The translations under genes and the position numbers were made by a program. Positions 18,488-27,347 of a stretch of 64,000 nt of DNA are shown here, piece after piece. Numbering within the stretch: position 1 is the first letter of the stretch; each line of letters begins with the position of its first letter. The notes below the pieces were generated by a model. It did no database searches. It was not told where the DNA came from and saw nothing but the letters and a program-made list of their open reading frames with translations. The stretch covers positions 248,001-312,000 of the forward strand of contig NZ_RBWS01000006.1 of the NCBI RefSeq assembly GCF_003627955.1, written 5' to 3'. Source of the DNA: Sphingobacterium puteale (GTDB lineage: Bacteria > Bacteroidota > Bacteroidia > Sphingobacteriales > Sphingobacteriaceae).

Positions 18488-18526
18488 CCGCTGTAAAGAA
18501 TTATAACTTAGCAAAAAAATAAAGTC

Positions 18527-18700
18527 ATGAATAATAAGAAATTAAAAAAGAATTATATAAGTCCTCGTATAAAGTCGTTAAATATTGAACTGGAACAGGG
18601 GCTTGCGGCTGGTTCTGCGCAGCCTACATCAAATGTCAGTAATGATGTGCAACAATCTTGGGATAAGGCAGATGATGACAATCGTGGAATCGACTGGTAA
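18527..18700 (+). CDS. 57-residue partner peptide of the fimbrillin-like gene
   Basis: The frame reads MNNKKLKKNYISPRIKSL, then LEQGLAAGSAQPTSN, and ends DDDNRGIDW. A similar small ORF (a basic KxYxxPRI start, LExGxAAGSA centre, and an acidic tail ending in DW) recurs beside fimbrillin-like genes in Bacteroidota as far as I recall. It has no signal peptide. The central glycine motif followed by an acidic, Trp-ending tail suggests a peptide that could be cut or exported. It lies 39 bp after the lipoprotein and just before a terminator, so the two share a transcript. Confidence 0.7.
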   Translation: MNNKKLKKNYISPRIKSLNIELEQGLAAGSAQPTSNVSNDVQQSWDKADDDNRGIDW

Positions 18701-18737
18701 TCATTGATTAAGAACAAATTCTGGAAAGATTTGGCTA

Positions 18738-18773
18738 ATGCTCGATAAGTATTAATATATACTTGTCGAGCAT
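18738..18773 (+). terminator. Rho-independent terminator after the fimbrillin-like operon
   Basis: ATGCTCGA and TCGAGCAT pair with further pairing AAGTAT/ATACTT inside, around a short AT loop, followed by TTTTAGCTTTT. Confidence 0.85.
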
Positions 18774-18819
18774 TTTAGCTTTTAAATGCACATTTAGAAA
18801 GATATAAAAACTAAAAATA

Positions 18820-18975
18820 ATGGGTAAGTGCTTTTTCGCCGGGACGATAATGGAATATCCCGTTGGAGTTTTATGATGGGTTGCAATACCGCTATACGGC
18901 CTTTCCATAGTCAATTTGTTTTATAGGTTGTACCAATTCAAATGGTCTAATTTTCTGATGGCCAATATGCAATAA
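18820..18975 (+). pseudogene. Short membrane-protein-like fragment interrupted by TGA
   Basis: From ATG 18820 the frame gives MGKCFFAGTIMEYPVGVL, a TGA, and then in the same frame WVAIPLYGLSIVNLFYRLYQ and a TAA at 18973-18975. The second part looks like a membrane helix with a basic aromatic flank. Both parts together resemble one end of a small membrane protein. It is too short to name. It may be a relic disabled by the TGA, or chance. Confidence 0.3.
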
Positions 18976-19141
18976 AAAAACGAATTTCAATATTATATTT
19001 CGTTCGAAATTCCAGCCCCGAGAAGTGCGTTGCCGCATGCGTAGTTTATGGTCGCTATTTAATATGTTTGATCCGTAGGCGTTTGTACATATCATAAAAA
19101 TAGCACTTAATTTTTATCAAATATTATGGGAAATTAGAATT

Positions 19142-19700
19142 AAGGAAATGCACAAGTGTGTCACTGAAACGCTCAAGCAACGAGCGCAGAATCTTTCGAT
19201 GGAAGAAGCTGCATCGGTTCCTTTGGTGGCACTCACAGCGTGGCAGGCTCTGGTGGAAATTGGTCGGTTAAAAAAAGGACAAAAGGTATTTATTCAGGCA
19301 GGTTCGGGAGGAGTAGGTACCATTGCGATCCAGCTGGCGAAACATCTTGGCGCAACTGTTGCGACAACTGCAAGTGCCAAAAGTTTTGATTTCCTGAAAG
19401 AAATAGGCGCTGATGTTTTAATTGATTATAAAACACAGGTTTTTGAAGCAATACTGAAAGATTATGACCTCGTTTTAAATAGCCAGGATAATAAAACACT
19501 TGAAAAATCATTAAATATTTTAAAAGCAGGAGGCAGGGTCATTTCAATTTCCGGTCCGCCAACACCTGAGTTTGCTGAAGCTATCCATGCGAATTAAGCC
19601 TATTATAGACAAAGTATTTCCGTTTGAAGAAACCAACAAATCTTTGGAATATGTCGAAAATGGAAGAGCGAAAGGAAAAGTTGTGGTCAAAATAAAATGA
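19142..19700 (+). pseudogene. Quinone oxidoreductase (MDR family) remnant fused to ybjQ copy D
   Basis: The first 48 bases (AAGGAAATGCACAAGTGTG and CTGAAACGCTCAAGCAACG) match the ybjQ gene at 35772-35820. From about 19190 the frame turns into a zinc-independent quinone oxidoreductase: SMEEAASVPLVALTAWQAL, then the nucleotide-binding AGSGGVGTIAIQLAKHLGA and GADVLIDYK. It stops at 19597 after GGRVISISGPPTPEFAEA. The C-terminal tail (RIKPIIDKVFPFEETNKSL and KGKVVVKIK) follows from 19588 in another frame, ending at 19700. The catalytic N-terminal domain and a middle segment are missing, so the enzyme is dead. Confidence 0.85.
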
Positions 19701-20048
19701 AAATGAAGAGTCTTCTATTTTCAAGCACTTATGTGTACAAAACAAAGGACGTTGTTGCAAACTTAGTTTTGCAGGCCAATTTTTTTCCTACACGAAATCC
19801 GGCCGCATTTACCTGATAAAACTATCAGCTAGCCGAATATTGCAAATTAAGCTGTTTTTAATAATTATTTATCCCAGTTTTATTAAAAAAGTGTTAAGTC
19901 GTTCTCTAAATTTCAGGGTAATATTCAATTTATTGAAGAACAGATACTAAAAGCTAGACAGTATCTGTTCCTTATGGCTAAGTACAAATTTATGGTTATT
20001 CGAACTTTTTGCTAAACGTTCAGTCCGTTACGTACTGATCTGTTGTGT
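19701..20048. other. Gene-free stretch with an 11-bp perfect inverted repeat
   Basis: No credible coding frame was found. GAACAGATACT at 19938-19948 pairs perfectly with AGTATCTGTTC at 19960-19970 around an 11-nt loop. There is no T-run on the plus side. It could act as a terminator for the minus-strand deacetylase gene that ends at 20049, or as an operator. Confidence 0.45.
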
Positions 20049-21005
20049 TTATTCTCGAATTGTTGTTTTATCCTTTAAGGCTAATTCTGCGATTTCGTCT
20101 TTACGTTTAAAGGACACGCCCTGATGGCTCTGGATATATTTTATTAGTTCATGCGCAGTCTGTACCATTTGCGGTGTTCCTCCTATACGGTCATGGAAAC
20201 TTATGGACATCTGTCTCTTTCTGTTTTCACTTTCCAGATATAGTTGATCGAATTCGGCCTTAGCCTGACTGAAAAACTGGTCTACCGAGAAGTTTTTTCC
20301 TTCAATGAGTACAATATCATTACAACGTATTGTATAGGGAACAATTACAAAATCCTTGCTGTTAACCATGGTAATGAATGGTTCATCGCGGCTCAGATCA
20401 TCAATGTGGTATTTAAACCCCAGTTCCTGTAGGATTTTAAGCGTATTTTCTCCCCTGCGGAGCCAGTTGGCGTTGTATCCAACCGGAGTAAATCCTGTGA
20501 TTTCCCTGATTGCATCTGCTCCATCTTTAATGAATTTTTTCTCTTCCTCGTAAGACATGCTATACTGGGAGCTCCAGCTCATACCATGAGCTGCTGCTTC
20601 ATGTCCTCTGTCCACAATTTCTCTTGCCAGAGCAGGATTTTTTAAAATAGCCGTTCCAACCATATGCGAGGTGACCTTTATTCCTAATCGATCCCAGTTG
20701 TCCAGCATCCTTGGAATTCCTTCTTTGTATCCATACTGATACCATGTTTCAGCAGGCAGATCTGTATATCCTTTCTGCATATTCTGGGGAAATGGACTCT
20801 CCGCATTATCGGGCTGCCCGCCTGCTTCAAACTGCATTGAAACAGAAACCACTAATCTTGAACCGTCAGCCCATTTACTGCCTTCGCTTTTTGTTTCTGT
20901 ACCCTTTTTTGCCTGTGGTGCAGCAGTAAAAGCTGCCAACGGTATACCAACTCCGGCTAATCCTGCCAGACTGGATTTTTTGATGAATTCTCTTCTATTA
21001 GCCAT
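20049..21005 (-). CDS. Exported polysaccharide deacetylase-family protein (CE4/NodB fold, PuuE-like)
   Basis: The 318-residue protein opens with a twin-arginine signal (MANRREFIKKSSLAGLAGVG; the twin Arg is at 4-5). The body follows the PuuE/allantoinase-like branch of polysaccharide deacetylases: GIPRMLDNWDRLGIKVTSHM, then the metal-site motif RGHEAAAHGMSW, ITGFTPVGYNANW, and SISFHDRIGGTPQ near the end. The zinc-binding histidines are present in the second and last motifs. Such enzymes remove N-acyl groups from sugars or related amides in the periplasm. It is 1 bp from the DoxX gene and co-directional with the old-yellow-enzyme remnant, forming one unit controlled by the divergent AraC gene. 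The true substrate is unknown. Confidence 0.85.
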   Translation of the reverse strand: MANRREFIKKSSLAGLAGVGIPLAAFTAAPQAKKGTETKSEGSKWADGSRLVVSVSMQFEAGGQPDNAESPFPQNMQKGYTDLPAETWYQYGYKEGIPRMLDNWDRLGIKVTSHMVGTAILKNPALAREIVDRGHEAAAHGMSWSSQYSMSYEEEKKFIKDGADAIREITGFTPVGYNANWLRRGENTLKILQELGFKYHIDDLSRDEPFITMVNSKDFVIVPYTIRCNDIVLIEGKNFSVDQFFSQAKAEFDQLYLESENRKRQMSISFHDRIGGTPQMVQTAHELIKYIQSHQGVSFKRKDEIAELALKDKTTIRE

Positions 21006-21006
21006 T

Positions 21007-21405
21007 TTATTTGTTTTTCGATAAAAGGTTGTCCAGTGAAAATGTATTTGATTTTAGAAATTGTAGCAGAACCGTAAAAAAAAGTAAATGGATCAATTGA
21101 GAGGGGATAGCTTCCCAGTTTTCTATCAGGCTTGTTCCAAAAAGTAAAAACAATATCACCACAGCCCCAGTAATCAATGCAATCCTAGTGCAAATTCCGA
21201 GTAGGAGTGATAGTCCCACAAGAAATTCAAGAACCGGCAGTAGGTAACTGAATGGGACGACAAGCAACTTAGGGATAAACGAGGGTTCCAGAGATTTTAT
21301 CATCCATTCGCTGAATAGTTGAAGTTTGGGTAATCTGACAATACCATGTCCGAACATGCTAATAGCAATGCCAAGACGCAATAGTAAAAAAACGGTTGTG
21401 TTCAT
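21007..21405 (-). CDS. DoxX family membrane protein
   Basis: The 132-residue protein has four predicted membrane helices. It starts FLLLRLGIAISMFGHGIVRL, continues with VVPFSYLLPVLEFLVGLSLL and ends with a helix LIHLLFFTVLLQFL. The GHG in helix one and the pattern EFLVGLSLLLG fit the DoxX family. Members are membrane partners of redox enzymes such as sulphur and thiol oxidation systems. Here it lies between the deacetylase and the broken old yellow enzyme. It ends 1 bp before the deacetylase start, so translation is coupled. Function is otherwise unknown. Confidence 0.85.
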   Translation of the reverse strand: MNTTVFLLLRLGIAISMFGHGIVRLPKLQLFSEWMIKSLEPSFIPKLLVVPFSYLLPVLEFLVGLSLLLGICTRIALITGAVVILFLLFGTSLIENWEAIPSQLIHLLFFTVLLQFLKSNTFSLDNLLSKNK

Positions 21406-21430
21406 GGAGTTTAGTTTTTTAGGTTTCTAT

Positions 21431-21895
21431 TTATGAAAATGTATAATCCGGATTGCTCAAAAAATTGCGACCAAAGCCTATAAGGTCGACAAGATCTTCA
21501 GTCAGTAAAGGTATCTTTTGCAGATATTCCGGATGGATCCAGTGGGCGAAGACCTTTACTCTGATTGAAGAAACTCTGCCTACATGCCATAGCTGCAGAA
21601 AAATCGGAATTTCCTTAGCATGGACTGCATCTGTAATTTTTTTCCAACCCTCAATTTGTTCTGGAGTGTAAATGCCCAGAGTACGGGCATAATCTCTTCC
21701 CTGAAGACTTATCTGTGTTGCTTCGGTAACAATGATACCTGCCGAAGATCTCTGAACGTAGTATTCCAACATCAGTTCATTGGATACGTCGCCAGGTTCC
21801 GTGCTGTGGCTTCTGGTTATGGGAGCCATAAGAAATCTGTTTTTTAGATTCAGGCCCATCAGATTATATTGACTAAAAAGATTCTTGTATTTCAT
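21431..21895 (-). pseudogene. Old yellow enzyme (NADH:flavin oxidoreductase) with a large internal deletion
   Basis: The first 110 residues are a normal start of the family (NLKNRFLMAPITRSHS, then YYVQRSSAGIIVTEATQIS and PIFLQLWHVGRVSS). The frame then jumps directly to the C-terminal end (DLVDLIGFGRNFLSNPDY). Intact members have about 360 residues, so roughly 200 are lost without breaking the frame. The active-site His/Asn and most of the FMN site are gone. The protein cannot be an active reductase. It is the first gene after the divergent AraC regulator, so the operon was probably once redox-related. Confidence 0.85.
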
Positions 21896-21960
21896 AAAAT
21901 TTAAAAGTAACTCTACAAATTTCAGTATTTTAGCTTTATTTTAATTGTCAAAAAAAAGGA

Positions 21961-21968
21961 TACATTTG
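21961..21968 (+). promoter_or_regulatory. -7 element (TACATTTG) of the AraC-type regulator gene
   Basis: TACATTTG fits TAnnTTTG and lies 16 bp before the ATG at 21984. It is downstream of the alternative TTG start at 21945, which rules that start out if the promoter is real. Confidence 0.5.
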
Positions 21969-21983
21969 TATAAAAAAAGGACG

Positions 21984-22829
21984 ATGAAAAGAATATTCAG
22001 TAATCATTCCCTGAATGTATTTGAATTGACACTTCATGAATGGCCGTATAATACCCATACCCATAATTTTTGCGAATTGATTATGGTCAAACAGGGCAGT
22101 GGATATCATGTGATAAATGACACGAGGTTTCCGTACGGAAAAGGGGATATTTTTTTACTCACTCCGGAGGATCACCATAGATTTGAAATTGATGACGTTA
22201 CGGTTTTATTATATATAAAATTCACGGAACAAGTTTTTTCTGAAAAGCAGGTTTGGACAAAATCGGCATGGATAGATAGCAATCATGGATTTCTTTTCCG
22301 TTCAAATATGATAATCGGTAGTATAATCAAAAATGAAGCAGATTCATCGCGGATCTTCTATTTGTCCGATATGCTTTTAGATGAATTTCGGTCTCCGGGC
22401 ATTTATTCCAGGGAATTGATGCTGGAGCTTTTTGGTGCTATTATTATTATAGCTTTAAGACACCTCTCGGTCGAGTTACAGGATAGTAAGGTAGGCAAAA
22501 AAGAAAGTGAAAAGATTAATAATATACTTGCTTTTATTCGATTAAATATCAATAATGAAAGTAAGTTGACCTTGGCCGAAATTGCTGAAGAATTCAATAT
22601 ATCGGTCAATTATATAGGTGAATATCTGAGAACCCAGACGGGTAAAGGATTCAAAAATTTAGTTTTGGAAACAAGATTAGAGCGGGCATCTGTGCTACTG
22701 CAGAAAAGCACGCTTAGCATTTCGGAAATTGCGGAAAAGACTGGATTTACTGATGCCAGTCACATGAACAAATCATTTAAGAAATACCGCAATATTAACC
22801 CATCATCGCTCAGAAACTCCAAAAAGTAA
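21984..22829 (+). CDS. AraC family transcriptional regulator
   Basis: The 281-residue protein starts with ATG at 21984 (a TTG at 21945 would add 13 residues). It has an N-terminal cupin domain (NTHTHNFCELIMVKQGSGYH, then GDIFLLTPEDHHRFE) with His ligands typical of AraC-type sensors. The C-terminal double HTH spans about residues 185-281 (LTLAEIAEEFNISVNYIGEY and LSISEIAEKTGFTDASHMNK, then FKKYRNINPSSLR). It diverges from the old-yellow-enzyme/DoxX/deacetylase unit and probably regulates it. The ligand is unknown. Confidence 0.93.
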   Translation: MKRIFSNHSLNVFELTLHEWPYNTHTHNFCELIMVKQGSGYHVINDTRFPYGKGDIFLLTPEDHHRFEIDDVTVLLYIKFTEQVFSEKQVWTKSAWIDSNHGFLFRSNMIIGSIIKNEADSSRIFYLSDMLLDEFRSPGIYSRELMLELFGAIIIIALRHLSVELQDSKVGKKESEKINNILAFIRLNINNESKLTLAEIAEEFNISVNYIGEYLRTQTGKGFKNLVLETRLERASVLLQKSTLSISEIAEKTGFTDASHMNKSFKKYRNINPSSLRNSKK

Positions 22830-22921
22830 TCTTCTTCTTACCGACGTTAAAATTGAGCTCTTCCCGAACCTATACTTTTAAATACTCCGGTTTTTTGGGG
22901 GAGAGGTCAGAATCAAAAAAA

Positions 22922-22947
22922 AACAGATAACATAAATGCTATCTGTT
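22922..22947 (-). terminator. Rho-independent terminator of the cold-shock gene
   Basis: On the minus strand AACAGATA pairs with TATCTGTT across a 10-nt loop and is followed by a long T-run (the A-run at 22912-22921). It lies 40 bp after the cold-shock gene stop. Confidence 0.85.
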
Positions 22948-22986
22948 GAACTTAACTTAAAGAAAGTTTTGAGGCTTCCTACTTAA

Positions 22987-23178
22987 TTATGCTACGCGCA
23001 CATTAACTGCGTTAATGCCCTTTTTACCGTTCTCTAAATCGAATGTTACAGTGTCGTTTTCGCGTATATCATTGATTAAACCTGATGAATGTACGAAAAC
23101 ATCTTGACCTCCATTTGATGGTGTAATAAAACCAAAACCTTTGGTGTCATTAAAGAATTTTACTGTTCCTTGTTGCAT
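22987..23178 (-). CDS. Cold-shock protein (CspA family)
   Basis: The 63-residue protein is one complete cold-shock domain. It has the RNP1 motif KGFGFITP and RNP2 motif DVFVHSSG, and starts MQQGTVKFFNDT. Proteins of this family bind single-stranded nucleic acid and melt RNA structures at low temperature or as general RNA chaperones. A good terminator lies 40 bp downstream, so it is transcribed alone. The long non-coding stretch upstream fits the long regulated leader known for cold-shock mRNAs. Confidence 0.95.
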   Translation of the reverse strand: MQQGTVKFFNDTKGFGFITPSNGGQDVFVHSSGLINDIRENDTVTFDLENGKKGINAVNVRVA

Positions 23179-23591
23179 TGTGTATATTATAAAATTATGT
23201 ATTTATTAAAACTTCTTTGGCATGTGCCATTGCTATAGTGATACTTATATCATTAAGGCAATTAAATCAATCTGTAAACAAAAAATGAAGTTGGTATTTT
23301 TATCGTATTGAAAATATCAATTTGAAAAAAGGAACTTTACCTTATATGTTGATGACAAAAATAGCGGCTGAAACGGCGAAGACTGAGAAGAAAGAGTAAA
23401 CTCAAAAGTTTCAGAAGAAGCAATGGCAGAAGCCTGATTATTGTACGAATGTAAGTATAAATTATTGAAAAACAAAATGTTTAATAATTATAGCGTAGTT
23501 CTTCATTACAAAAGGGCTTGGTTGGAGTAAGGTAGTGCCGGGATAAAACGAAAAATCTAGTTTTCTTTTATTAAAGAATTTAGATCAAAGG
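23179..23591. other. Non-coding stretch upstream of the cold-shock gene
   Basis: About 410 bp carry no credible gene. The part next to 23178 probably serves as a long 5' leader and promoter of the cold-shock gene. No clear TAnnTTTG element was seen on the minus strand. A short frame around 23346-23399 (MLMTKIAAETAKTEKKE) is too small to support. Confidence 0.4.
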
Positions 23592-24218
23592 CTAAGAAAT
23601 ATTATCTGCCTCTCTTTTTGATATGAGGTACGGATTATGATATTGTTCATAAAAACGTTTCTTGTCGTCCCTATAGTCAGTCATTGCGCCCATTTTATGC
23701 ATCAGTTTGATATATTACCATGCAAGGTCAACCTGATGAGGCCTGAAACCGCTACGCGCGCTTTTGGGAAAAAGGTGGTGATTGTTGTGCCATTCTCCAG
23801 CTACAATTCCGGGCCAGAGCTGATTGATAGATTTATCATTTATACTGAAATCTATTCCTTCACGTTGTTTGTCTTTCCCCTTAGCGTGCCCTTCATAGTT
23901 AAAGGTCCGCACACCTATCGCCCAAAACCCTGCGGCACCAAAGAGGCTGTAGGCCAACGCATTTCCTCCGATAAGGTAAAATGCAAGATACCAGAATGAC
24001 CAGTTCAGCAACCATGACAATACTGCGTACAGAGGCGTTACATATGATCCCCATATTCTGTATTGATCGTAGGAATTACCAGGTACCCCAGTATGTTGCA
24101 TGAGTAATCTGCCCCGATTATAGTCGCTTTCGGTCAGGTTTTTTGATATCGGTTGATGATTGACATCGGCTAGAAAACAATATAGAAAAATAACGGAAAG
24201 TATTAGTAGACATTTTGC
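23592..24218 (-). pseudogene. Fatty acid (acyl-CoA/acyl-lipid) desaturase, 5'-truncated and with a nonsense codon
   Basis: The reading frame shows the C-terminal half of a membrane desaturase: SYVTPLYAVLSWLLNWSF and AFYLIGGNALAYSLFGAAGF. The last histidine box is GEWHNNHHLFPKSAR, followed by FRPHQVDLAW. A TAA at 23715-23717 interrupts it, but the same frame continues with YIKLMHKMGAMTDYRDDKKRF, an obvious continuation, to a TAG at 23592. The two N-terminal histidine boxes (HxxxxH, HxxHH) are absent, as the frame opens only about 35 residues before the first membrane part. The enzyme cannot be active. Confidence 0.85.
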
Positions 24219-24224
24219 ATTTTC

Positions 24225-26486
24225 TTAGTTAATTTTCGATTTTCCCACTACCATCGGTCTGTCTGCTCCTTTATTAATAAATGAAAACACATTGCCTTTT
24301 TTAGCCAGAATTGGCCATGTACGGTTTTCACCTTCATAATTTCTTCTTAAATTATCATACCTAGGCTCTAAAATTATCTTTCCATCATTATCTGCAAGGC
24401 CAGATTTGCCTTTTAACGTGATCTCCATTAGCTCAGGTGAAAAGTTATCGATCATATCATATATAGGCTCAAGTATAATTTTGCCTTGACGATTCAGCAC
24501 ACCATACTTTTCTTTCTCTTTTATCAGCATGAGATCCGGATGGTCATTAATCGCTTCCAGACGGTCAAATCGAGGATTAACAACCACATTTCCTTTCGTA
24601 TCAATCAATCCATAAAGCATTTCATCTCCTTTTTTACTCACTACCCACGCTAGGTTGTCATAAAATTCACCAACATAGGCAAAGTCATTAAAGCGAACCT
24701 GCTTTCCATTCTCATCAATAAATAGATTTTCTCCCTTAATATTGATCTTGAAAAGTTCGCTTTGAAAAGGTTTGGCATCCTCTTTTCTATTTTCCGGTAT
24801 ATTAAAACTGCTGTAGTAGCCATTTCTGTTCCATTCTGGACGTTCAAACACTTTTTCACCTTTCATATTAAAAATGACATATTGGGATCCTTGTTCTGCC
24901 AGTAGGAGCTTATCGCTGAGCATCTTTAGGAGATAAATATCTTGAGTATAGGGTATTAACACTTGTCCATCACTATTGTATACTGCCGATTCTTTGGTAT
25001 AGCTCTTTCCATCCACTTTCCTCCTAATCTCAAAAATTCGTGCATTTAACCACGTGATTTCTACATCGCCTACTGGAACAATAAACTGTTTCTTTAGACT
25101 GTTGTAGATCCCCAGTCGTTTATCATCATAAACAGGGAAGATAAAAGGACTGTCGTTAAGATCGCCATAGGTGTAGCTTCGATTGATATAGATATCAGAC
25201 TGTAGGCGATATTCTGGCGGTAATATTTCTTTACCCAGTTTATCGTAAATTCCATAGAGATTCCCATTTACAGCATAAAAATAAGTTTCTCCATGCTGGT
25301 TTACGATGGCAATTTCCGTAAAATTTGTAGGAAAAATAGGTTTTGCGTTTTCCCAATCGAAAATTCCTACTTTACCCTTGTCTTTTACATGCAGATAATA
25401 GGGCATCGCATCCAGTTTGGCTTCGGCGGCTATCCTTTCAAGATATTCTTTTGAAGCATTTGCAACAGCAGGCATGAGTGATACACGGTCACCATAAAAA
25501 ACTGTCTGTCCCGCTGAGTTTTTGAACTGGATCTCGTCATAGTGGGGAGACAATAACAATTTGCCGCTTTCATCAATTAGCCCCATTCTTCCCGCCTTTT
25601 CTACAATAGCATGACCTCTTACAAAATCATTTATTCTATCATACAATGGAGGGGTGACTTCTTTTCCGGCAGCATCAATCAGCCCCTGCAACCCCTGTTT
25701 TTCAATCTTAAGAAAGTCACTACCTCTCACCGGAATTAATGATTTGTAAACTGCAGGAAGTACTACAGTCCCCTGCGAATCAATCAGACCATAGGCCTTA
25801 TTTTGAAAAAATGCTGTATACTTTTTGGTTTTAAGTAAGATGCTGCTCAAGTCTTCATATGTTGGAGAGACAACTACTTTACCGCTTATATTTGCTATTC
25901 CTTGTTTTCCATTAAGATGAATTTGAAGCATATCCTCAAACAGATAATTCTTGCCCACTTCATCATAGATAGGGGGCTGGATAATTTCACCATCTGCTGC
26001 ACGCAGCCATCCCCATTTATTGTTTTCTTTAAAACCAATGATATCTTTATTGATGATCTCCAGAGCCTGGAAACGTGGTTTGGAAATTACTTTTCCTTCT
26101 AGATCGATAAGCCCATACATTCCCTTTTTTTTCGTTTGTGCAAACTGGTAATTGTAATGGATTCCCGGATACCATTGCCCGTCATAATGTTTGGGTAAAG
26201 TCACCTCATCGTAATCAAAGTTGCTTAGTAATTTTCCATTTTTGTGGATCACTGCGTATGCTCCGTCTTTCACTACAGAAAGCAAATCACCTGAATGATC
26301 TTTGACATCATCAACCAACAATCCAGTAACTGGATGACAGAAATAAATTTTACCTTCTTTTTGCACTTTTACAAAAGGAGTACGATAATCACCAAAGCCG
26401 ATAGCATCAAAGATAATAGGAGGCTGGGCTCTTGCTGAACCGGCAGTGGAAAGTATGAGGAATAATAATAAAAGTTTGTTGATCAT
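24225..26486 (-). CDS. Exported WG-repeat protein
   Basis: The 753-residue protein has a signal peptide (MINKLLLLFLILSTAGSARA) and then at least 12 WG-type repeats of 40-50 residues. Examples are KGMYGLIDLEGKVISKPRF, KWGWLRAADGEIIQPPIYDE, KQGIANISGKVVVSPTYED, RMGLIDESGKLLLSPHYDE and KYGVLNRQGKIILEPIYDM. The core is G-(L/I/V)-(I/L)-D-x-x-G-K-x(4)-P-x-Y-D. WG repeats form beta-rich solenoids thought to bind proteins or ligands on the cell surface or in the periplasm. The gene stands alone between the desaturase relic and a GNAT gene. Function is unknown. Confidence 0.92.
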   Translation of the reverse strand: MINKLLLLFLILSTAGSARAQPPIIFDAIGFGDYRTPFVKVQKEGKIYFCHPVTGLLVDDVKDHSGDLLSVVKDGAYAVIHKNGKLLSNFDYDEVTLPKHYDGQWYPGIHYNYQFAQTKKKGMYGLIDLEGKVISKPRFQALEIINKDIIGFKENNKWGWLRAADGEIIQPPIYDEVGKNYLFEDMLQIHLNGKQGIANISGKVVVSPTYEDLSSILLKTKKYTAFFQNKAYGLIDSQGTVVLPAVYKSLIPVRGSDFLKIEKQGLQGLIDAAGKEVTPPLYDRINDFVRGHAIVEKAGRMGLIDESGKLLLSPHYDEIQFKNSAGQTVFYGDRVSLMPAVANASKEYLERIAAEAKLDAMPYYLHVKDKGKVGIFDWENAKPIFPTNFTEIAIVNQHGETYFYAVNGNLYGIYDKLGKEILPPEYRLQSDIYINRSYTYGDLNDSPFIFPVYDDKRLGIYNSLKKQFIVPVGDVEITWLNARIFEIRRKVDGKSYTKESAVYNSDGQVLIPYTQDIYLLKMLSDKLLLAEQGSQYVIFNMKGEKVFERPEWNRNGYYSSFNIPENRKEDAKPFQSELFKINIKGENLFIDENGKQVRFNDFAYVGEFYDNLAWVVSKKGDEMLYGLIDTKGNVVVNPRFDRLEAINDHPDLMLIKEKEKYGVLNRQGKIILEPIYDMIDNFSPELMEITLKGKSGLADNDGKIILEPRYDNLRRNYEGENRTWPILAKKGNVFSFINKGADRPMVVGKSKIN

Positions 26487-26785
26487 CGTTTTTATTCGTC
26501 TATTAAATTATTTTTAAAGGAAATTTCAGCTCCTGCATGTTCGATACCAATGGATTTAGATGAGATTTACTGTCCATAAAAACTGTAACATCATCGTTCA
26601 CGTCCAAAGCATAAAATCTCGATCGTGCACGTTTACTCAGATTAGCAACAAATTAACAGTGTAAAAGGCCCAGCAATTTTTTGTATGCCATAAAGAACGT
26701 CGTCTGCCAAAACTACGCTTATCCTGTTTACAAAAACATCCCTGAATACAGCGAAATTTTTAAATATTTCCCTCCGGCCTCAAAT

Positions 26786-27193
26786 TTAATGATCACCACC
26801 ACAATAGATCCACATCGGCTCCGTCTGACCAGCTCGTTCAAAGCCGTTCTTTTTATAAAAGTCAATAGCCTTTCCGTCGGCGGTGAGCATCTGCATATGA
26901 AAACCCTTATAAATCTCTTGCATTTTATCCATAATCAAACGACCAATCCCTTTCCCTTGATAGGAGGGTAGCACTAGTAGATGAGGGTAATAAACCACGA
27001 GATACCCATCGGAAATGGCGTTCCCTAGGCCTACTAATGTTGTGCCGTCCCAGGCCGTAACCAAAGAATGCGAATTTAAGAGTGCTTTTATCAATAGTTC
27101 TGGTTTATCGGCAGCACTCCATTTATTAGATTGATATAACTGCAGAATGTCATTTGCGTTCAAATCTCTATTTAGACTAAGTTGTATGTTCAT
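26786..27193 (-). CDS. GNAT family N-acetyltransferase
   Basis: The 135-residue protein has the acetyl-CoA-binding motif A, LLVLPSYQGKGIGRLIMDKM (Q/RxxGxG/A as QGKGIG), and the motif B region IDFYKKNGFERAG. It matches small single-domain acetyltransferases of the YhbS/ElaA-like type (ADGKAIDFYKKNGF). Substrate cannot be inferred. The gene is isolated, pointing the same way as the pseudogene at 27348 and the WG-repeat gene, with no shared promoter visible. Confidence 0.9.
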   Translation of the reverse strand: MNIQLSLNRDLNANDILQLYQSNKWSAADKPELLIKALLNSHSLVTAWDGTTLVGLGNAISDGYLVVYYPHLLVLPSYQGKGIGRLIMDKMQEIYKGFHMQMLTADGKAIDFYKKNGFERAGQTEPMWIYCGGDH

Positions 27194-27347
27194 ATATTAT
27201 TCTGCAGTTTTTGTCAATATATTGAGTAAATATCAATCCCAAGATGGCTAGTCCTACACACAACCAGTAACAACATATATAGCCCAGCTGCGATAGTTAT
27301 AATTGCGGCAATAATAAGTTTGCTAAAATGCATTTCAAGAGTGATCG

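Noticed and set aside
18980..19020. tRNA T-arm-like CGTTCGAAATTCCAG
   Set aside because: No matching acceptor stem, D-arm or anticodon arm at the right distances.
18892..19095. 67-codon minus-strand frame (MICTNAYGSNILNSD and on)
   Set aside because: No domain, no promoter, and it overlaps the plus-strand membrane-like fragment; composition looks like shadow sequence.
23346..23399. 17-codon frame upstream of the cold-shock gene
   Set aside because: Too short and without conserved features.
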